Source: Mikania micrantha (Eukaryota; Streptophyta; Magnoliopsida; Asterales; Asteraceae). From it: a stretch of DNA of 64,000 bases. Shown here one piece after another: positions 22,538 to 34,408 of this stretch. Where the stretch lies: the NCBI GenBank assembly GCA_009363875.1, contig CM018683.1, forward strand, positions 44,691,711-44,755,710. The letters run 5' to 3'. Each line of letters opens with the position of its first letter. Positions within the stretch are counted from its first letter, which is position 1. The notes beneath the pieces were generated by a model. That model was not told the origin of the DNA, did not search any database, and saw only the letters and a list, made by a program, of their open reading frames with translations. Position numbers and translations under genes: made by a program.

Positions 22538-23119
22538 TTTGATGCATATAGTGTCCCTAGTTCTGTGTCAAAGTCTATCTTGATTGTACAAAGTTGATAT
22601 TATTAATGAAATCAAGTACTTCCTATTTTTTAGTTGTGTTTATATATGTTTATCAGGTTTGACTTTAACTTTATATATCAAAAGGACCAATCGTACGAAT
22701 GGACCTAAAAGTGAGTTCATTCGTATGAATGAACATATAACTAATGTCTAGTCAAACAAATGAATCAGGAATCTGATTCATTCGTGTGGATGGCTCATTC
22801 GTGGATCGTCATTCGTGTGAATGAGTCATGCACGTGACTCATTCGCCCGACATGCTAATGCCTACAAATACCTTAAATACATAATGTTTTAATATCTCTA
22901 CTCATTCCCTGTCACATCCATAGGTTTTCAGCACCCCTTGCAATCCAACTTCGATTCAAGACCGTGGTGTTCGATTTTGATCAAAACGTTGATTCTCATC
23001 CATCAGATTACCACGTGGTGCATAGATTTCGATTGGAAAACCCCGAATAGGATTCCGCACTATTAGAGGGCCTGCTGAGCAGAATCTGCAAGGAACTTAA
23101 GCATTTTAGATGTCCTACA
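22538..23119 (+). repeat. C1 3' LTR, about 582 bp, diverged
   Basis: Follows a degraded purine tract (GGTCCAAAGGGAGT, 22521-22534). It starts near GATGCATATAGTGTCCCTAG and ends GTCCTACA, matching C2 and C3 LTRs throughout. It contains CATTCG/CGAATG motifs at about 22690-22850. The initial TG is mutated. Confidence 0.75.
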
Positions 23120-24653
23120 ATGGAAGAAAGCTATGACTGATGAGCTTGATTCCATGAAGAAAAATGATGTTTGGGATTTGGTAGAACTACTAACGGAGTA
23201 AAACCCGTAAGATGTAAATGGGTGTTCAAAACAAAACTGGATTCGAATGGGAACATTGAACGCTTCAAAGCAAGATTGGTTGCAAAAGGTTTCACTCAGA
23301 AAGAGGGAATTGACTATCAAGAGACCTTTTCTCCTGTCTCTCGAAAAGATTCCTTAAGGATCGTGATGGCTCTCGTAGCTCATTTTGATTTTGAGCTGCA
23401 TCAGATGGACGTCAAAAAATGTTTTCCTAAACGGTGACTTGTATGAAGACGTGTTCATGAAATAGCCTGAGAGCTTCATGCTTGAAGGTCAAGAGCATTT
23501 AGTCTACAAGCTAAAGAAATCCATATACGGGTTGAAGCAAGCCTCACGTCAATGGTATCTAAATTTTGATGAAGTGATGAAAAAGCACGGTTTCCTAAAG
23601 AATCAAGTTGATGAATGCACATACCTCTAAATGAGTGGGAGCAACTTTACTATACTTGTCCTTTATGTCGATGACATTCTTCTAGCATGTAACAGCTTAG
23701 ATATGTTGCATGAGTCGAAGCGCTAACTTTCGCATAACTTCGACATGAAGGATCTCGGAGAGGCCTCTTACGTTATTGGCATCGAAATTCACCAAGATAG
23801 GGTCAATGGACTTTTGGGTTTATCTCATAAGGCTTACATTGAACGGGTCCTCACACACTTCAACATGCACAACTGCTTTCCCTCTGTAGCTCTAGTAGTT
23901 AAAGGAGATGTTTACGGTTCATTTCAGTGTCCAAAAACTGAGGCTAAAAAGGCTCAAATGAGAATAATACCTTATGCATCAGTAGTCAGGAGCCTTATGT
24001 ATACTCAAGTCTGTACTCGTCCTGATATCGCTTAAATTGCTGGAATGCTGGGCTGTTATCAAACTAATCCTGGCCTTGATCACTGGAAAGCAGCTAAGAC
24101 AGTACTTAGATATCTTCAAGGGACAAAAGACTTCAAGTTGACTTATCGAAGAAGTGATAGTTTGGATGTGGTTGGTGACTTTAATTCTGACTTTGCTAAA
24201 TGCAAAGATGACAAGAAATCCACATCCGGGGTACATCTTTATGTTAGCAGGCGAACCGATCTCATGGAAAAGTCATAAGCAGAAGCTGGCAACAACCTCA
24301 ACTATGATGGCTGAATATGTTGTAGTGTACAATGCAACCTGTCATGGAATGTTGTTGAGAAACCTTATTGCTAGACTCAAAATCATTAACTCTTTCTCTA
24401 GACCATTGAAGCTTTACTGTGATAACTCAGCAGCCGTTAACTTCTCGAACGGTAACAGTTCGACCGGTGCTAGTTTATATATTGATACAAAGTAATTGTT
24501 CGTTCGCGAGCGAGTTGAGGAACATAACCTTTGTATTGAGTATATAAGCACTAAAGTTATGCTTGCGGATCCAATGACTAAAGGTCTCCCTCCTAAGATA
24601 TTCGAAGAACATGTTTCGAAGATGGGCTTATGTAAAGACCTTATTGCATAATG
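23120..24653 (+). pseudogene. pol: C5 reverse transcriptase and RNase H (Ty1/Copia), broken
   Basis: Starts directly after the C1 LTR with WKKAMTDELDSMKKNDVWDL, the canonical N-end of Copia RT, so C1 inserted here. It continues with VRCKWVFKTKLDSNGN, GIDYQETFSPVS, FELHQMDVK, KSIYGLKQASRQWY, catalytic LYVDDILLA (about 23662-23688), and RNase H motifs (KKSTSG, LKLYCDNSAAV, ADPMTKGLPPKIFEEHVSKM). Several frameshifts and stops occur (near 23195, 23436, 23630, 24035, 24495). The sequence differs clearly from C2, so this is another Copia lineage. The rest of C5 lies left of C1, outside the window. Confidence 0.88.
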
Positions 24654-24963
24654 TACTTACTTATGATTAATAAAATTTCTCACTTATTTGATTTGTTTGT
24701 CTCTAAGTATATATTTAAGCATGCCTAGTGACACATAGACACTAATAACACAAATCATTTGTTAAAGGGCTTACTTGTAAATTGTAACTAACTTAAGTTT
24801 TAAATTTGTATTGTAGTATGATTAATGGGGGTCTTGAATTGAATACTTGATTCAATGACTTTATTTCTCTGCTATGATTACAGTTTAGAACTAAAATGAG
24901 TATTATCAATCTGCAGACTTATTTAATGCTCATAATAAATAATCACTTGGCCAAGTGGGAGAA
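24654..24963 (+). other. C5 3' untranslated region with polypurine tract
   Basis: AT-rich, without coding signal. CCAAGTGGGAGA at 24951-24962 is a plausible polypurine tract before the LTR. Confidence 0.6.
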
Positions 24964-25485
24964 TGATAGAAATAAATGAATAAATTATATATGGCCCTCA
25001 TGATTATTTAATTAAATATATCAATTACCTAAATACCCCTAGCAGATAGATAATTATTTGATGGACATAATTATCCTTATTTATCCTAATTAAGGTTTCC
25101 CCATGGGTATATATAAAAGGGAGATTAAAGCTCATAATCTAGGTTACTTAACAACATCAAACGAATTCTCCTCATTATAGAGAAATTCGTGAACCTCCCT
25201 ACGAGCTCTCCTAATCCATCCTAATCGTACACACTAAACAGGAACCGGTCAGATTCGTCTTAGGAACCATGTCAGAAACCAACAACGCATTCACTGGATT
25301 CACATGTTTCATCTAATATTATATCATTGTTACTGATTTCGTATTCATGTTTAAACTTAATCAAAGGAATCGAATCAACAAGTAACTCACTTGATAAAAT
25401 CATTGTCTTTTAAAAACAAGGTATTGGGTTCAAATCCATGCAAGTAATGAATATTAGATTGTAGTTTAGGAGTAAGAATAAGTTA
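24964..25485 (+). repeat. C5 3' LTR and flank (right edge uncertain)
   Basis: Begins TGATAGAAATAAATG after the purine tract and has a TATA-like GTATATATAAAAGG at 25107-25120. I could not fix the LTR end; it may lie near 25.3 kb, with the remainder being host DNA up to the GTACG duplicate. Confidence 0.45.
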
Positions 25486-25490
25486 GTACG
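25486..25490. other. O1 left target site duplicate GTACG
   Basis: GTACG is repeated exactly at 31248-31252 and frames a TGTCACAC...TGTCGCA unit. Confidence 0.85.
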
Positions 25491-26680
25491 TGTCACACCC
25501 CCAAATTTCAACTAACGGAATCATACCGTTTGGGACGTGACAAACCAGGATCTCAGATCATTAGACATAACGAAGACCTCTATATGATTTTCAAACATAA
25601 CTTTGGTCTAAAGCTCTAATATCAAAGTTCTAACATTGCGGAAGCGTTTTTAAAAACAATAACAAACGTAACGGTTTGAAAACTGTAAATTACAAGTCAA
25701 AATCTTAAATGTCCAAATTCAAAGCACAAGAATTAAAATATGCATGCAACTCCACATCCTAGTCCATGCTTGCTTGTTCTTGTACCTAAATGTCCTGAGA
25801 AAAACATGTAAATCAAGTCAACACAAAGGTTGGTGCATACACAGGTTTGTTTGATCACAAATGTTTAAAACAACTGTTTTAAATGAAATGTTTGCAGATA
25901 ACATAATCACACATGCATAGTCATGATAGCTAGTCATTTGTACTATTTACATAAGCGGTCGACACCGAAGCTGACTGTTAGAATGTAATTTGCCTTTCCC
26001 ACTATTGTCTAGCACAAACAATAGTAATGTGAATTGGCTAGTCAAACACTTGCGTAGACCTACAATCTACCAAGTGAGGTTTGTCAAACCTAATAGATCT
26101 ATTTCCAACTACCACGCTTTGCACTACGGCAAACTAAACGGTTCGATATGTAAGGACTTGTACTACTATGTTCGCACTTAATGTAAACAACTAACTCATG
26201 CAAGTGATATGTATCTAAAGTGTTTGTTGCACATGTTTTCTCCCCCAAAACAGTTAAAATAAGAAAAGGGGCCGTGTACGCACCTTTGATAGCAAACAGA
26301 ATGATCAAGTGTTCGGAACTCGCGTACGAAATCTTCTACGAAGAATCTGTGTTATAATAATAACGTTGTGTTATTGGTAACGTCAAATTATGAATATGGT
26401 CATATACGTGTCATCATACATATACCAAGTTGTTTGAAACGTACATACGAAAGCATGTACGGATTTACGCTCGTTCGTTTAAATCGTATACTTATATACG
26501 ATTATGTTTAAACACGCGTTCTTGTACTCGACTACAATTTCAGGTCGAAATATAAATTTTATTGTTTTGTTAGATTCGGAATTCAATTCTGGTTCCAACG
26601 CAATTGGAACAGATCGAATCGTAGTTAAAATGAATAAGTTATGCTTAAAACACTAAAAATTATGTTTTTGTTTAAAACAG

Positions 26681-26765
26681 GCAGCCCCCAGATTCGAACC
26701 TGCGACCCCACCTTCACAAACCAAGCTTCTTACCAGTTCAGCCCGCTAGGGTATCGCCTTAATAC
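26681..26765 (-). other. tRNA-like segment within O1
   Basis: On the minus strand an A-box-like TAGCGGGCTGAACTGG is followed about 40 bases later by a B-box-like GGTTCGAATC. Arms pair poorly, so it is not called a tRNA gene. The same arrangement occurs in I1. Confidence 0.35.
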
Positions 26766-28990
26766 TCCAGAATTAATTGTTTTAAGCATAGTTTCATGGG
26801 TTCCCCTTCGTTTAACCACACCGAACCCACATGCATCCAATTGACCCACGATTCGACCCCGATAGAACCTAAAGCCATGGGGATATTGTTCCATAGATCA
26901 AAACGAGTCAAAGGATAGTTTTAATTTAATTAGTTTGTCAAAATCATAGGGTTTGGTGGCCATCATCGGGTTCGAACCTATCCCCAATTCCTATTTATTC
27001 AATCTCATCAAATTCGATTATTTGACACTACAAATTCATAGGGTTTTCATTATATATGAAATTTCGAAGCTTTCTGATAGTTTTAATTTAAATAACAAGC
27101 TCTATTAATCCGAAATCCCCAATTCGTTTAAACACAAGAACCCTAGAATTTGAAATCGTGTAATTCGTTGTAGTTTTCTGAAATTGATACATGGGTTACA
27201 ATCACAAATGAATTACGAACTTGCCTGTGTTGTTTAATTTGATTTTAAAACCCTTTCTCATCAAGACCCCTAAATCGTTTTGAGTTAGGAACCCTAGAAC
27301 TCGAAATCGTTTAATTCGAAAATTGTGATATTAAATTGACATGTGCTTTTCCTTAAACGCATTAGTCTGAATCTGTTTATACACTTTAATTTGATTTTGG
27401 AACTCATTTTGATAGAAAACCCCAAATCGTAAAGAATGATGAACCCTAGAATTAGGATTCATGCAATTCGATGTTTGTATATGAAGTTAGCATAGGGGTT
27501 TGCTTAATCGGAGTACTTAGGTTGTGTAGAAATAAATTTGCACCTGATTTGATGTAGAATTGATGTAGTTCGCCTAATAGGTTGATGTTTGGCCGACTCA
27601 CAATCTTCTATCTCGACTTTCTTGGATGGAATTGTTGTAAGCACAAGACCCTAAAAGTGCCGATTAGTGTTTAGAAAACTTCAATTGTGAAGAGTTTGAT
27701 CGATTATTATGAGATTGATGGTTAATGGCTACGGTTTTGACTCTTGGAATCATTTCTTGATTAATTCGAGGAGTTAATGGTTCTATAACGTATGTTATGT
27801 CACACCCCCAATTTTCAACTAACGGAATCATACCGTTTGGGAACGTGACAAACCAGGATCTCAGATCATTAGACATAACGAAGACCTCTATATGAATTTC
27901 AAATCATACTTTAGTCTTAAAAACATAACATCAGAGTTTTCAAAAATTGCGGAAGCGTTTAAAAACCAATAACAGTTGTAATATGTAAATTACAAAACAA
28001 AATCCTCAAATGTTCAAATTCAAATATCCAAAATGTTTAAAATGCATGCGACTCTATCTCCTAGTCCATGCCAGCTTTAATGCGCGCCTTAGCGTCCTGA
28101 GAAAACATGTAAATCAAGTCAACACAAAGGTTGGTGCATAACACAGGTTTTAAGCATTCACAATGTTCAAAACAGCAGTTGAATATCAAGTTTGTAGATA
28201 ACATAATCACACATGCACAGTCATGATAGCTAGTCATATAAACTATTTACATAAGTGATCGACACCGAAGCTGACGAATTGCCATGCTATAGCATGTTTT
28301 TGCCTTGCCACTATTGTCTAGCACAACAATAGTAAAATTGTGTTTGGTCAGTCAAACACCTGCGTAGATCCCATCTACCAGGTGAGGTTTGTCAAACCTA
28401 ATAGATCTATTTCCAACTACCACGCTTTGCGCTACGGCAAACTAAACGGTTCGAGGTGTGTAAGGACTTTCAATTGCTATGTTGTCACATAATGTAAACA
28501 GCTAACTCATGCAAGTGATATGTATCTAAAAAGAGTTTGTTGCACATGTTTTCTCCCCCAAAACATTTTAAAATAAGAAAGGGGCCGTGTACGCACCTTT
28601 GATTGCAGCAGAATGATCACACACTTGTGAACTTGCGTAGAAATCCTCTACGAAGAATCTGTGGTTTAACAATAACTTAGAGTTATTCGGAATGTCGTTT
28701 TGTGTTTGAAATCACATACGTGTCAACACACGTATGTTAGAGTGTTAAAAACGTGCATATGTATGTACGTGTGCCTTTGAAATCGTTTAAATAAAATCAT
28801 ATGGTCGTATACGATTTTATTTAAATAAACGTAATTATACGCGATTTCGTTTTCGGATTAAAATACCATTTTTATCATTCCAATTGGTTCGGGATGAAAT
28901 TCTGGTTCCAACGAAATTCGAACGGGTTAAAACGGAGTTCGTATGCGAAAGTTATGACAAAAATACTAAAATGATTTAAAAACTCAAAAA

Positions 28991-29070
28991 TGGTGGAACC
29001 CAGGATCGAACCCGCGACCCCCCACTCCCATCACACGCTCATTACCAGTCAAGCCCGCTAGGGAATCGCA
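28991..29070 (-). other. tRNA-like segment within I1
   Basis: Minus strand: TAGCGGGCTTGACTGG then, after a spacer, GCGGGTTCGATCC. It resembles pol III A and B boxes and is present at the matching place in O1. Stem pairing is poor. Confidence 0.35.
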
Positions 29071-30429
29071 TTAGAACTCACAATTAAATTGTTGTAAGTA
29101 CACATCCAACTGGTTTCTCTTTTGACATTATAGCCGAAGCATTCAACCATCCAATTGACCACTAATTCGAACTCGATCAACTCTGTGACCATGGGGCTTT
29201 GTTCCTACTGATATAAACGAGTTCACAGGTGTTTTTAATTTGATGTTTTGTATAAAAATCCAGTCCAATTCAGTTTAAACAGTTTCGAACTCGAATTCTT
29301 GAGCCCCAACTCAAAATCATTCGATTCGATGTTTCCTGATAAAATGAACACATGGATTTCATTAAGCTACTGATTTCTAAACTTTCTGTGCAAAAACATT
29401 TGATTATTAAACTTATTTAGGCCGAAACCCCCAAAATCTCTTTACATTATGAACCATAGAATCGAACTCCAACAATTCGCTGTAACACAATAAAATTAAT
29501 ATATGGTTTAGTTTGATCGGAGGTTTATGAAACTATTAGTAACCATTAATTTCATTCTTAAACTCATTTGGATCAAAATCCCCAAAACCGTTTCACTTAA
29601 GAACCCTAAAATTCGAAATCTAACAATTCGTATTTCCATTATGAAATTGACATATCATTAACCTTAATCGGGACTTTCTGGAACTACCCATGCCATTTAA
29701 TTTGATTTTTAAACCGGTTTAATCAACAACCCCCAAAACCGTTCATAGCATGAACCCTAATGATGGAACTTGATCAATTCGTGAACTTTTAATGAAATTG
29801 AAATGTGGTTATTCTTAATCGGCCATGTTAGAAGATGTAGGAACAATAACTTACTTGTTTTGATAACGAATTGAAGTATCTCGTCTTCTAGGTTGCTACT
29901 TCGGCCGACCTCAATCCAATTCCTCAATCCGATGCTTCTGCGATCGAAATGGTGTATGCTAGATACTCTGAGAATACCGATTGAAGTGTAGGAGCGTTCA
30001 ATTGTGAATGTCCTAATCGAATTTATCGAATTTGATCCACAATTGCTACGGTTACAACCTTTAATCTTCAATCCATGATTAATTCGAAGTTGTAGGGACT
30101 TAAAACGCCTGATTGATGATAATAATCATCAGTACACTTAATTGGGATGTTTAATTTGATTAACTCCAACCGTTACATGTATATTTCGAATTAAATCATG
30201 ATTAACACCCACGAATTTTGACTTCTAAAGTCAAAATTGGACTTTTAAATCAATTACAAGTCTTAATTTTGTAATTAGAGCCTATTGAGACTGATTTCTA
30301 CTAATTCCAATCCTTTAGGTATGGTTTAGCTCAATTGCATAACAATTCGGTTAACAAAATTGAGCCGAAAATCCCGAATTGTCACTAATTGGTTCAATAG
30401 GAATATTATTGGGCTAAGTTAACCCATTT

Positions 30430-30730
30430 GGGCCAATTGGGCCTACCTTAGGCTCATTGGGCCTACCTTCTGTCCACTTGGGTCTCACAAAATATAATTG
30501 GGCCTATCTTAGGCCTTGAATTTGTAATTGGGCCTCCCTTGGACCTCAGGTTTGTGATTGGGCTTACCTCCTATTCAATTGGGCCTCATGACTACTATTG
30601 GGCCTTCCTTGGCCTTATTGGCCTTCCTTGGTTTTACTGGGCTTAACTTGACCTTATTGGGCCTACCTAAACCCCATTGGACCTACTCTGGCCTTATTGG
30701 ACCTACTCAAACCCCCTTGGACCTACTCTG
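30430..30730 (-). repeat. GGCCCA motif cluster in I1
   Basis: Eight exact TGGGCC sites on the plus strand (GGCCCA in the element sense), many within ATTGGGCCTACC, with further one-base variants. It is the counterpart of the T1 cluster at 8755-9131. Confidence 0.7.
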
Positions 30731-31252
30731 GCCTTATTGGACCTGTGATCTAACCACTTTCAGTTAACAAGGTTAATCCGAAAAGTCGGATTGTCACATG
30801 TTAACTGTTAATAATCATCAATATGATAATTATTGACTGTTAATTTCAGTTACAAGCCCAAGTGTTTGTGAATTTCGAATTTTCCTTTATTTTCTACACG
30901 AATTTTGACTTTAAAGTTCAAAATTGAGTTCTTTTGTTTGATTCCTACTTTAATCCTTATAGTTTAGGTGTTTGTGATCTTATGTAACTATCAATGGAAT
31001 GATTAAGGATGGTTTAGTTTGATTGTAATTGATTTTGGAAGTAAATTCGAATTCCAATTGACTCTACGAATCGAATTTTCACTATCAAAGTCAAAATTGT
31101 GTTCTTTGACCCAATCTCAACCCTAATGTTTGTAATTTAATAATCTATGAATTAGTTTTGTTTAATTACTATTCCTTGAATTTAATTTCGTGTCATTTCT
31201 GTTAACTTTTGTTAACGGAGTTAACCTGAAAATGACGGATTGTCGCAGTACG

Positions 31253-32580
31253 TTTGTTAAAAAAATTGAGAATGGAGAAACCATGCTAGCCAATTCAAGT
31301 TGAGACAGTTTTAAAACCACCATTTGTTAGTTTTGGGTTGCGTGAAGACGAGTTCTATAATTTTTCTTTTGAAAAATAAAAACACTTTGTTATTATGTCA
31401 CATGGCTTGAATATTAATTCTTCATGTACCACAATGTAAAAATCAGCCTAGCTAACCGATTAATTGGCGCCTAGGTGCTAGACGGTGGTTTGCGGCTTTG
31501 ATTTTGACCAATCGACTGGAATAAATATCAAGCCTATGCCAAATCTGTAGGATTCAAGCCAAAATTAACCGACTTTTGAAATAATAATGATCTTTGAAAT
31601 TCCGGCGATATTTACGACGAAAATTAAAATTCCAAAGAGTTGCATGCATGCATACGTTACATATATTATCTTGAAAAATTAATTACAAATTATCCGATTT
31701 TATTAATCTCTAGTCTTAGATATTTTAGTGTAGTTTGATTAATTTTGTCGATCAACGTGAACAATGAAATTCATCAAACAAGTTAAGTGTGGGTTGCTTG
31801 CTTATTTAAGGTTTTGTGATTCAATTAGGGTTCCAAGGGGGCAAAGCCTCCTTGGCGAGGGTCCAGTGGCAGTTTCCCATCTCGCGTATATCCAAAAAAT
31901 AATGATCGATGATGTTTTTAGGCTCATTCACAAAGTTCCACAATTCATAACCGTTCTTGATTTCGAAATTGAATTTTATCCGATCAAACAATTGATTGAA
32001 ACACAAATAGTTTGATCTGAAAGTTGATCCATGACTTTTCATCCGATGATTCAAGCGTGTTCGTATTCTAGAATAATCTCTACATCTAGTCTCTACCTCA
32101 CTGTTCGACTAACGTCTAGTAATTCCACAACACTAATTGACCAACAACCCATGAGTGGTAATATTAAAGTTAGTAACTCTATCGAAAAATCTTGAATTCT
32201 GATCTCCGTCAATTGCTCTTTTCATTCTCGTCTTTTGCAAGAGTTCTTTTCTTCTTTTCAAGTGCTTACCACTCCATAAGGAATTTTTTATTCAGTTTGG
32301 TCTTTATCCTACAAGATATTTTGATTCTTAGTTGTTGAACAAACTCGTATTCATAAACATAGTAAAAATTATCCCAAAACTTTAAAGTTAAAAATCAAGT
32401 CTCTTGTTATCTAAGAATTACACCAACACAATCACCTATTGTGGTTATTTGCATCCATCTGTTATGAGAGATGCAAAGTTACCAGAGGGTTTTTAGCCTA
32501 ATGGTAATCTCTTAACTCATCTTGGATTGAAGTCTCGTCTAAAACAAATATTGCTCTGGGTTGAGCCAGAAGGTTTCCTA
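31253..32580. other. Unassigned AT-rich DNA
   Basis: No supported gene. A hairpin-capable CCAAGGGGGCAAAGCCTCC lies at 31833-31851, and an A-box-like TAGCCTAATGG near 32497. The ORF at 31764-32015 shows no recognisable domain. Confidence 0.5.
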
Positions 32581-32588
32581 GTTGTAGG

Positions 32589-33986
32589 TAGTGGTGCACA
32601 AAAAAACCGGTTAACCTAACCGAACCGGTTTTTAGACCGGTTAGGAACCGGTTATTGGACCGGTTATTTCCACCGGTTTGGGCCATTCAAAAAAACCGCC
32701 GGTTTCTGACCGGTTAAGGGATTTGGAGACAAAACCGGTTTGTAACCGGTTAAAGAAGAACCGGCTTTTTAGACTGGGTTAAAACCGGTTAACCGGTTTC
32801 TACGTTCAAAAAAATAGCCGTTGTAGTCTACAGGAAAAAAACTATCCGTTGGGGACCGGTTAACCGGGTATTAACCGGTTAACCGGTCGAGTAAAAAAAA
32901 TATAGCCGTTTGTGACCGTTTGAGACAATTTTTTGGACCGTTTTGCCCCTAAACGTTAGTATAAATAGATGGGGATTGTTTTGGTTTGATCACACAACAT
33001 CTCTTGTTCTTAAACGCTCGAAAACGATCAAAAACGCTCAAAAAACGATCCCCCAATTCTTCTCGATTCAATCTCTTTTTCTATTACGTTCGATTCAATC
33101 TTTATTTCATCCATGGCAAGCTCACGAAGTGCTCATAGTTCCGTTGGTGTTGGTGCATCCACTTCAAACGAACCAACCGTTGTTAGAATAAAAACTACAA
33201 CGAGGAACAAAGAGCTATTTCAACATTTCGACTTATGCGAAATGTCGAACGGTGTCGATAAGGCACGGTGCAAAGGTTGCGGTACTTTTCTTAAACCGGA
33301 ATCTAATTCTACTTTAAAAAGCCATTTGACGAAGCATTGTGTTGTCAAAAATAATCCCGCAAACGATCAAGCACTAATGTCTCAAGAGTGTGGGGTTTGG
33401 AATTTCGATCCCGACATGGTTCGTGAAATGATGGGGAACTTGGTGATTCAAGAAAGTTTGCCATTCAATCATTTTGACAACCCACGCTTGACGAAGATGA
33501 TTCAAAAGGCGTTACAACCACGTTATCATCAAGTAAGTCGAACTACTATTAGACGTGATTGTTTGAAACGTTGGCTTCAAGCCAAACAAGAATTAATTTT
33601 GATTAGTTTAAGGTTTATTAGGGTTTAGTAATTATTAGTTATTAGTTTTAGATTAGTTAAGTTTTTTATTATGATTTTTTTTATTATGATTTTATTAATT
33701 TAACTTTAAGGTTCAACACTCTAAGTCTAACGGATGGATCAAACGGATTAACGGATAAAAAATTAAAAAAAAATAGGTCTAAAAACCGGTTTTTGAACCG
33801 GTTTGGGCGGTTAACCGGTCCGGTTAATAACCGGTTCGGTTCCATCGGTTAGCATATGTGTGTTAAAAAAACCGGTTAATAACCGAACCGGTTTTTAGGA
33901 AAAACCGGTAAACCCTACACACCGGTTAACCGGTTCGGGTAATATAGAAACCGGTTTGGACCGGTTAACCGATTTGTGCATCTCTA
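32589..33986 (+). mobile_element. hAT DNA transposon, internally deleted
   Basis: 1,398 bp flanked by exact 8-bp duplicates GTTGTAGG (32581-32588 and 33987-33994). Terminal inverted repeats are TAGTGGTGCACAAA and, from the right end, TAGAGATGCACAAA. Eight-base duplicates with TAG...GCACAAA ends are typical of hAT. Both subterminal regions are packed with ACCGGTT-type motifs, likely transposase binding sites (inference). The coding part keeps only the N-terminal end of a transposase, so the copy is non-autonomous. Confidence 0.92.
33113..33628 (+). pseudogene. hAT transposase, N-terminal BED finger remnant
   Basis: 171 codons from ATG 33113 (MASSRSAHSSVG). A BED-type zinc finger is visible: FDLCEMSNGVDKARCKGCGT, then LKSHLTKHC, with the Cys-Cys and His-Cys/His ligands near residues 55-85. 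The RTTIRRDC stretch near residue 145 also fits the N-terminal half of plant hAT transposases. Full proteins are around 650-750 residues, and the catalytic RNase H-like and C-terminal dimerisation regions are missing, so it cannot catalyse transposition. It could still bind DNA or repress relatives in trans (speculative). Confidence 0.85.
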
Positions 33987-33994
33987 GTTGTAGG

Positions 33995-34408
33995 TCTCCT
34001 CCTGAACAGGTGGGTCAGATCATCATGCTCTGTTCTTTTGACGAAATGATGATAAATTTGATATGGTGAAAATTTTAGTTTTACTAACGCCATCTAGATC
34101 ATCATGGTGTAAGTCTCTACAAACTCTCCTTCGATCACACAAAAAAAGTTGCTAGTAGAATTAGGATATGCACCCCAAATTTTCAAATTTTAATTTTACT
34201 AAAACACTGTTACTGACAAAAAAACACTTAATTATACGAACGTAAATCATAAGTATCCATTAAAAAATAGACACACTATCCCCACCAATCTAATCTCTAC
34301 CCTAATTTGACATGTTCTCGTGATGGTGCCCCAATAACAAGAGGGTGAGAATCTATTTTAAAGGTCTAAGGTTCACACCTTAATACTATAACAAGTCTTT
34401 TGCATAAG
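33995..34408. other. Unassigned flank between hAT and H2
   Basis: AT-rich, no gene seen. It ends in ATAAG directly before TGTAACACCCC at 34409, the proposed left edge of H2. Confidence 0.5.

Larger units (their letters stand above)
11042..23119 (+). mobile_element. C1: SIRE-like Ty1/Copia element, host of T1, S1 and C4
   Basis: Plus-strand Copia whose left end lies beyond T1. Visible segments: gag 11042-11663, gag 15829-17101, protease and integrase start 17102-17527, extra ORF 20103 to about 22536, and 3' LTR about 22538-23119. It is broken by T1, by solo LTR S1 and by the C4 fragment, and has lost most of pol. Homology to C2 and C3 identifies each piece. The LTR end at 23119 is followed at once by reverse transcriptase codons of C5, so C1 itself inserted into C5. 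Confidence 0.82.
27798..30798 (-). mobile_element. I1: solo LTR nested in O1
   Basis: 3,001 bp from TGTCACACCCCCAATTTTCA to GGATTGTCACA, flanked by exact TGTTA duplicates at 27793-27797 and 30799-30803. It aligns with O1 along most of its length in the same orientation, so it is the same family. It contains a TGGGCC cluster at 30430-30730 and a tRNA-like segment at 28991-29070. No coding content. Confidence 0.9.
25491..31247 (-). mobile_element. O1: solo LTR of a Gypsy element, split by I1
   Basis: Outer LTR made of 25491-27797 and 30804-31247, about 2.75 kb once I1 and one duplicate are removed. It starts TGTCACACCCCCAAATTTCA and ends TGTCGCA. Minus orientation is inferred because the conserved block near the LTR 3' end (25793-25840) and the GTGTGACA terminus read in that direction, as in M1. 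No coding region or primer site is present. The part after I1 has lost its final A-C context by mutation (TGTCGCA against TGTCACA). Confidence 0.87.

Noticed and set aside
26681..26765. Functional tRNA gene
   Set aside because: A/B-box-like motifs exist but stem pairing is poor in both copies; kept only as a tRNA-like segment.
31764..32015. 83-codon ORF in unassigned DNA
   Set aside because: No recognisable domain, no support beyond length, opposite-strand ORF of similar size.
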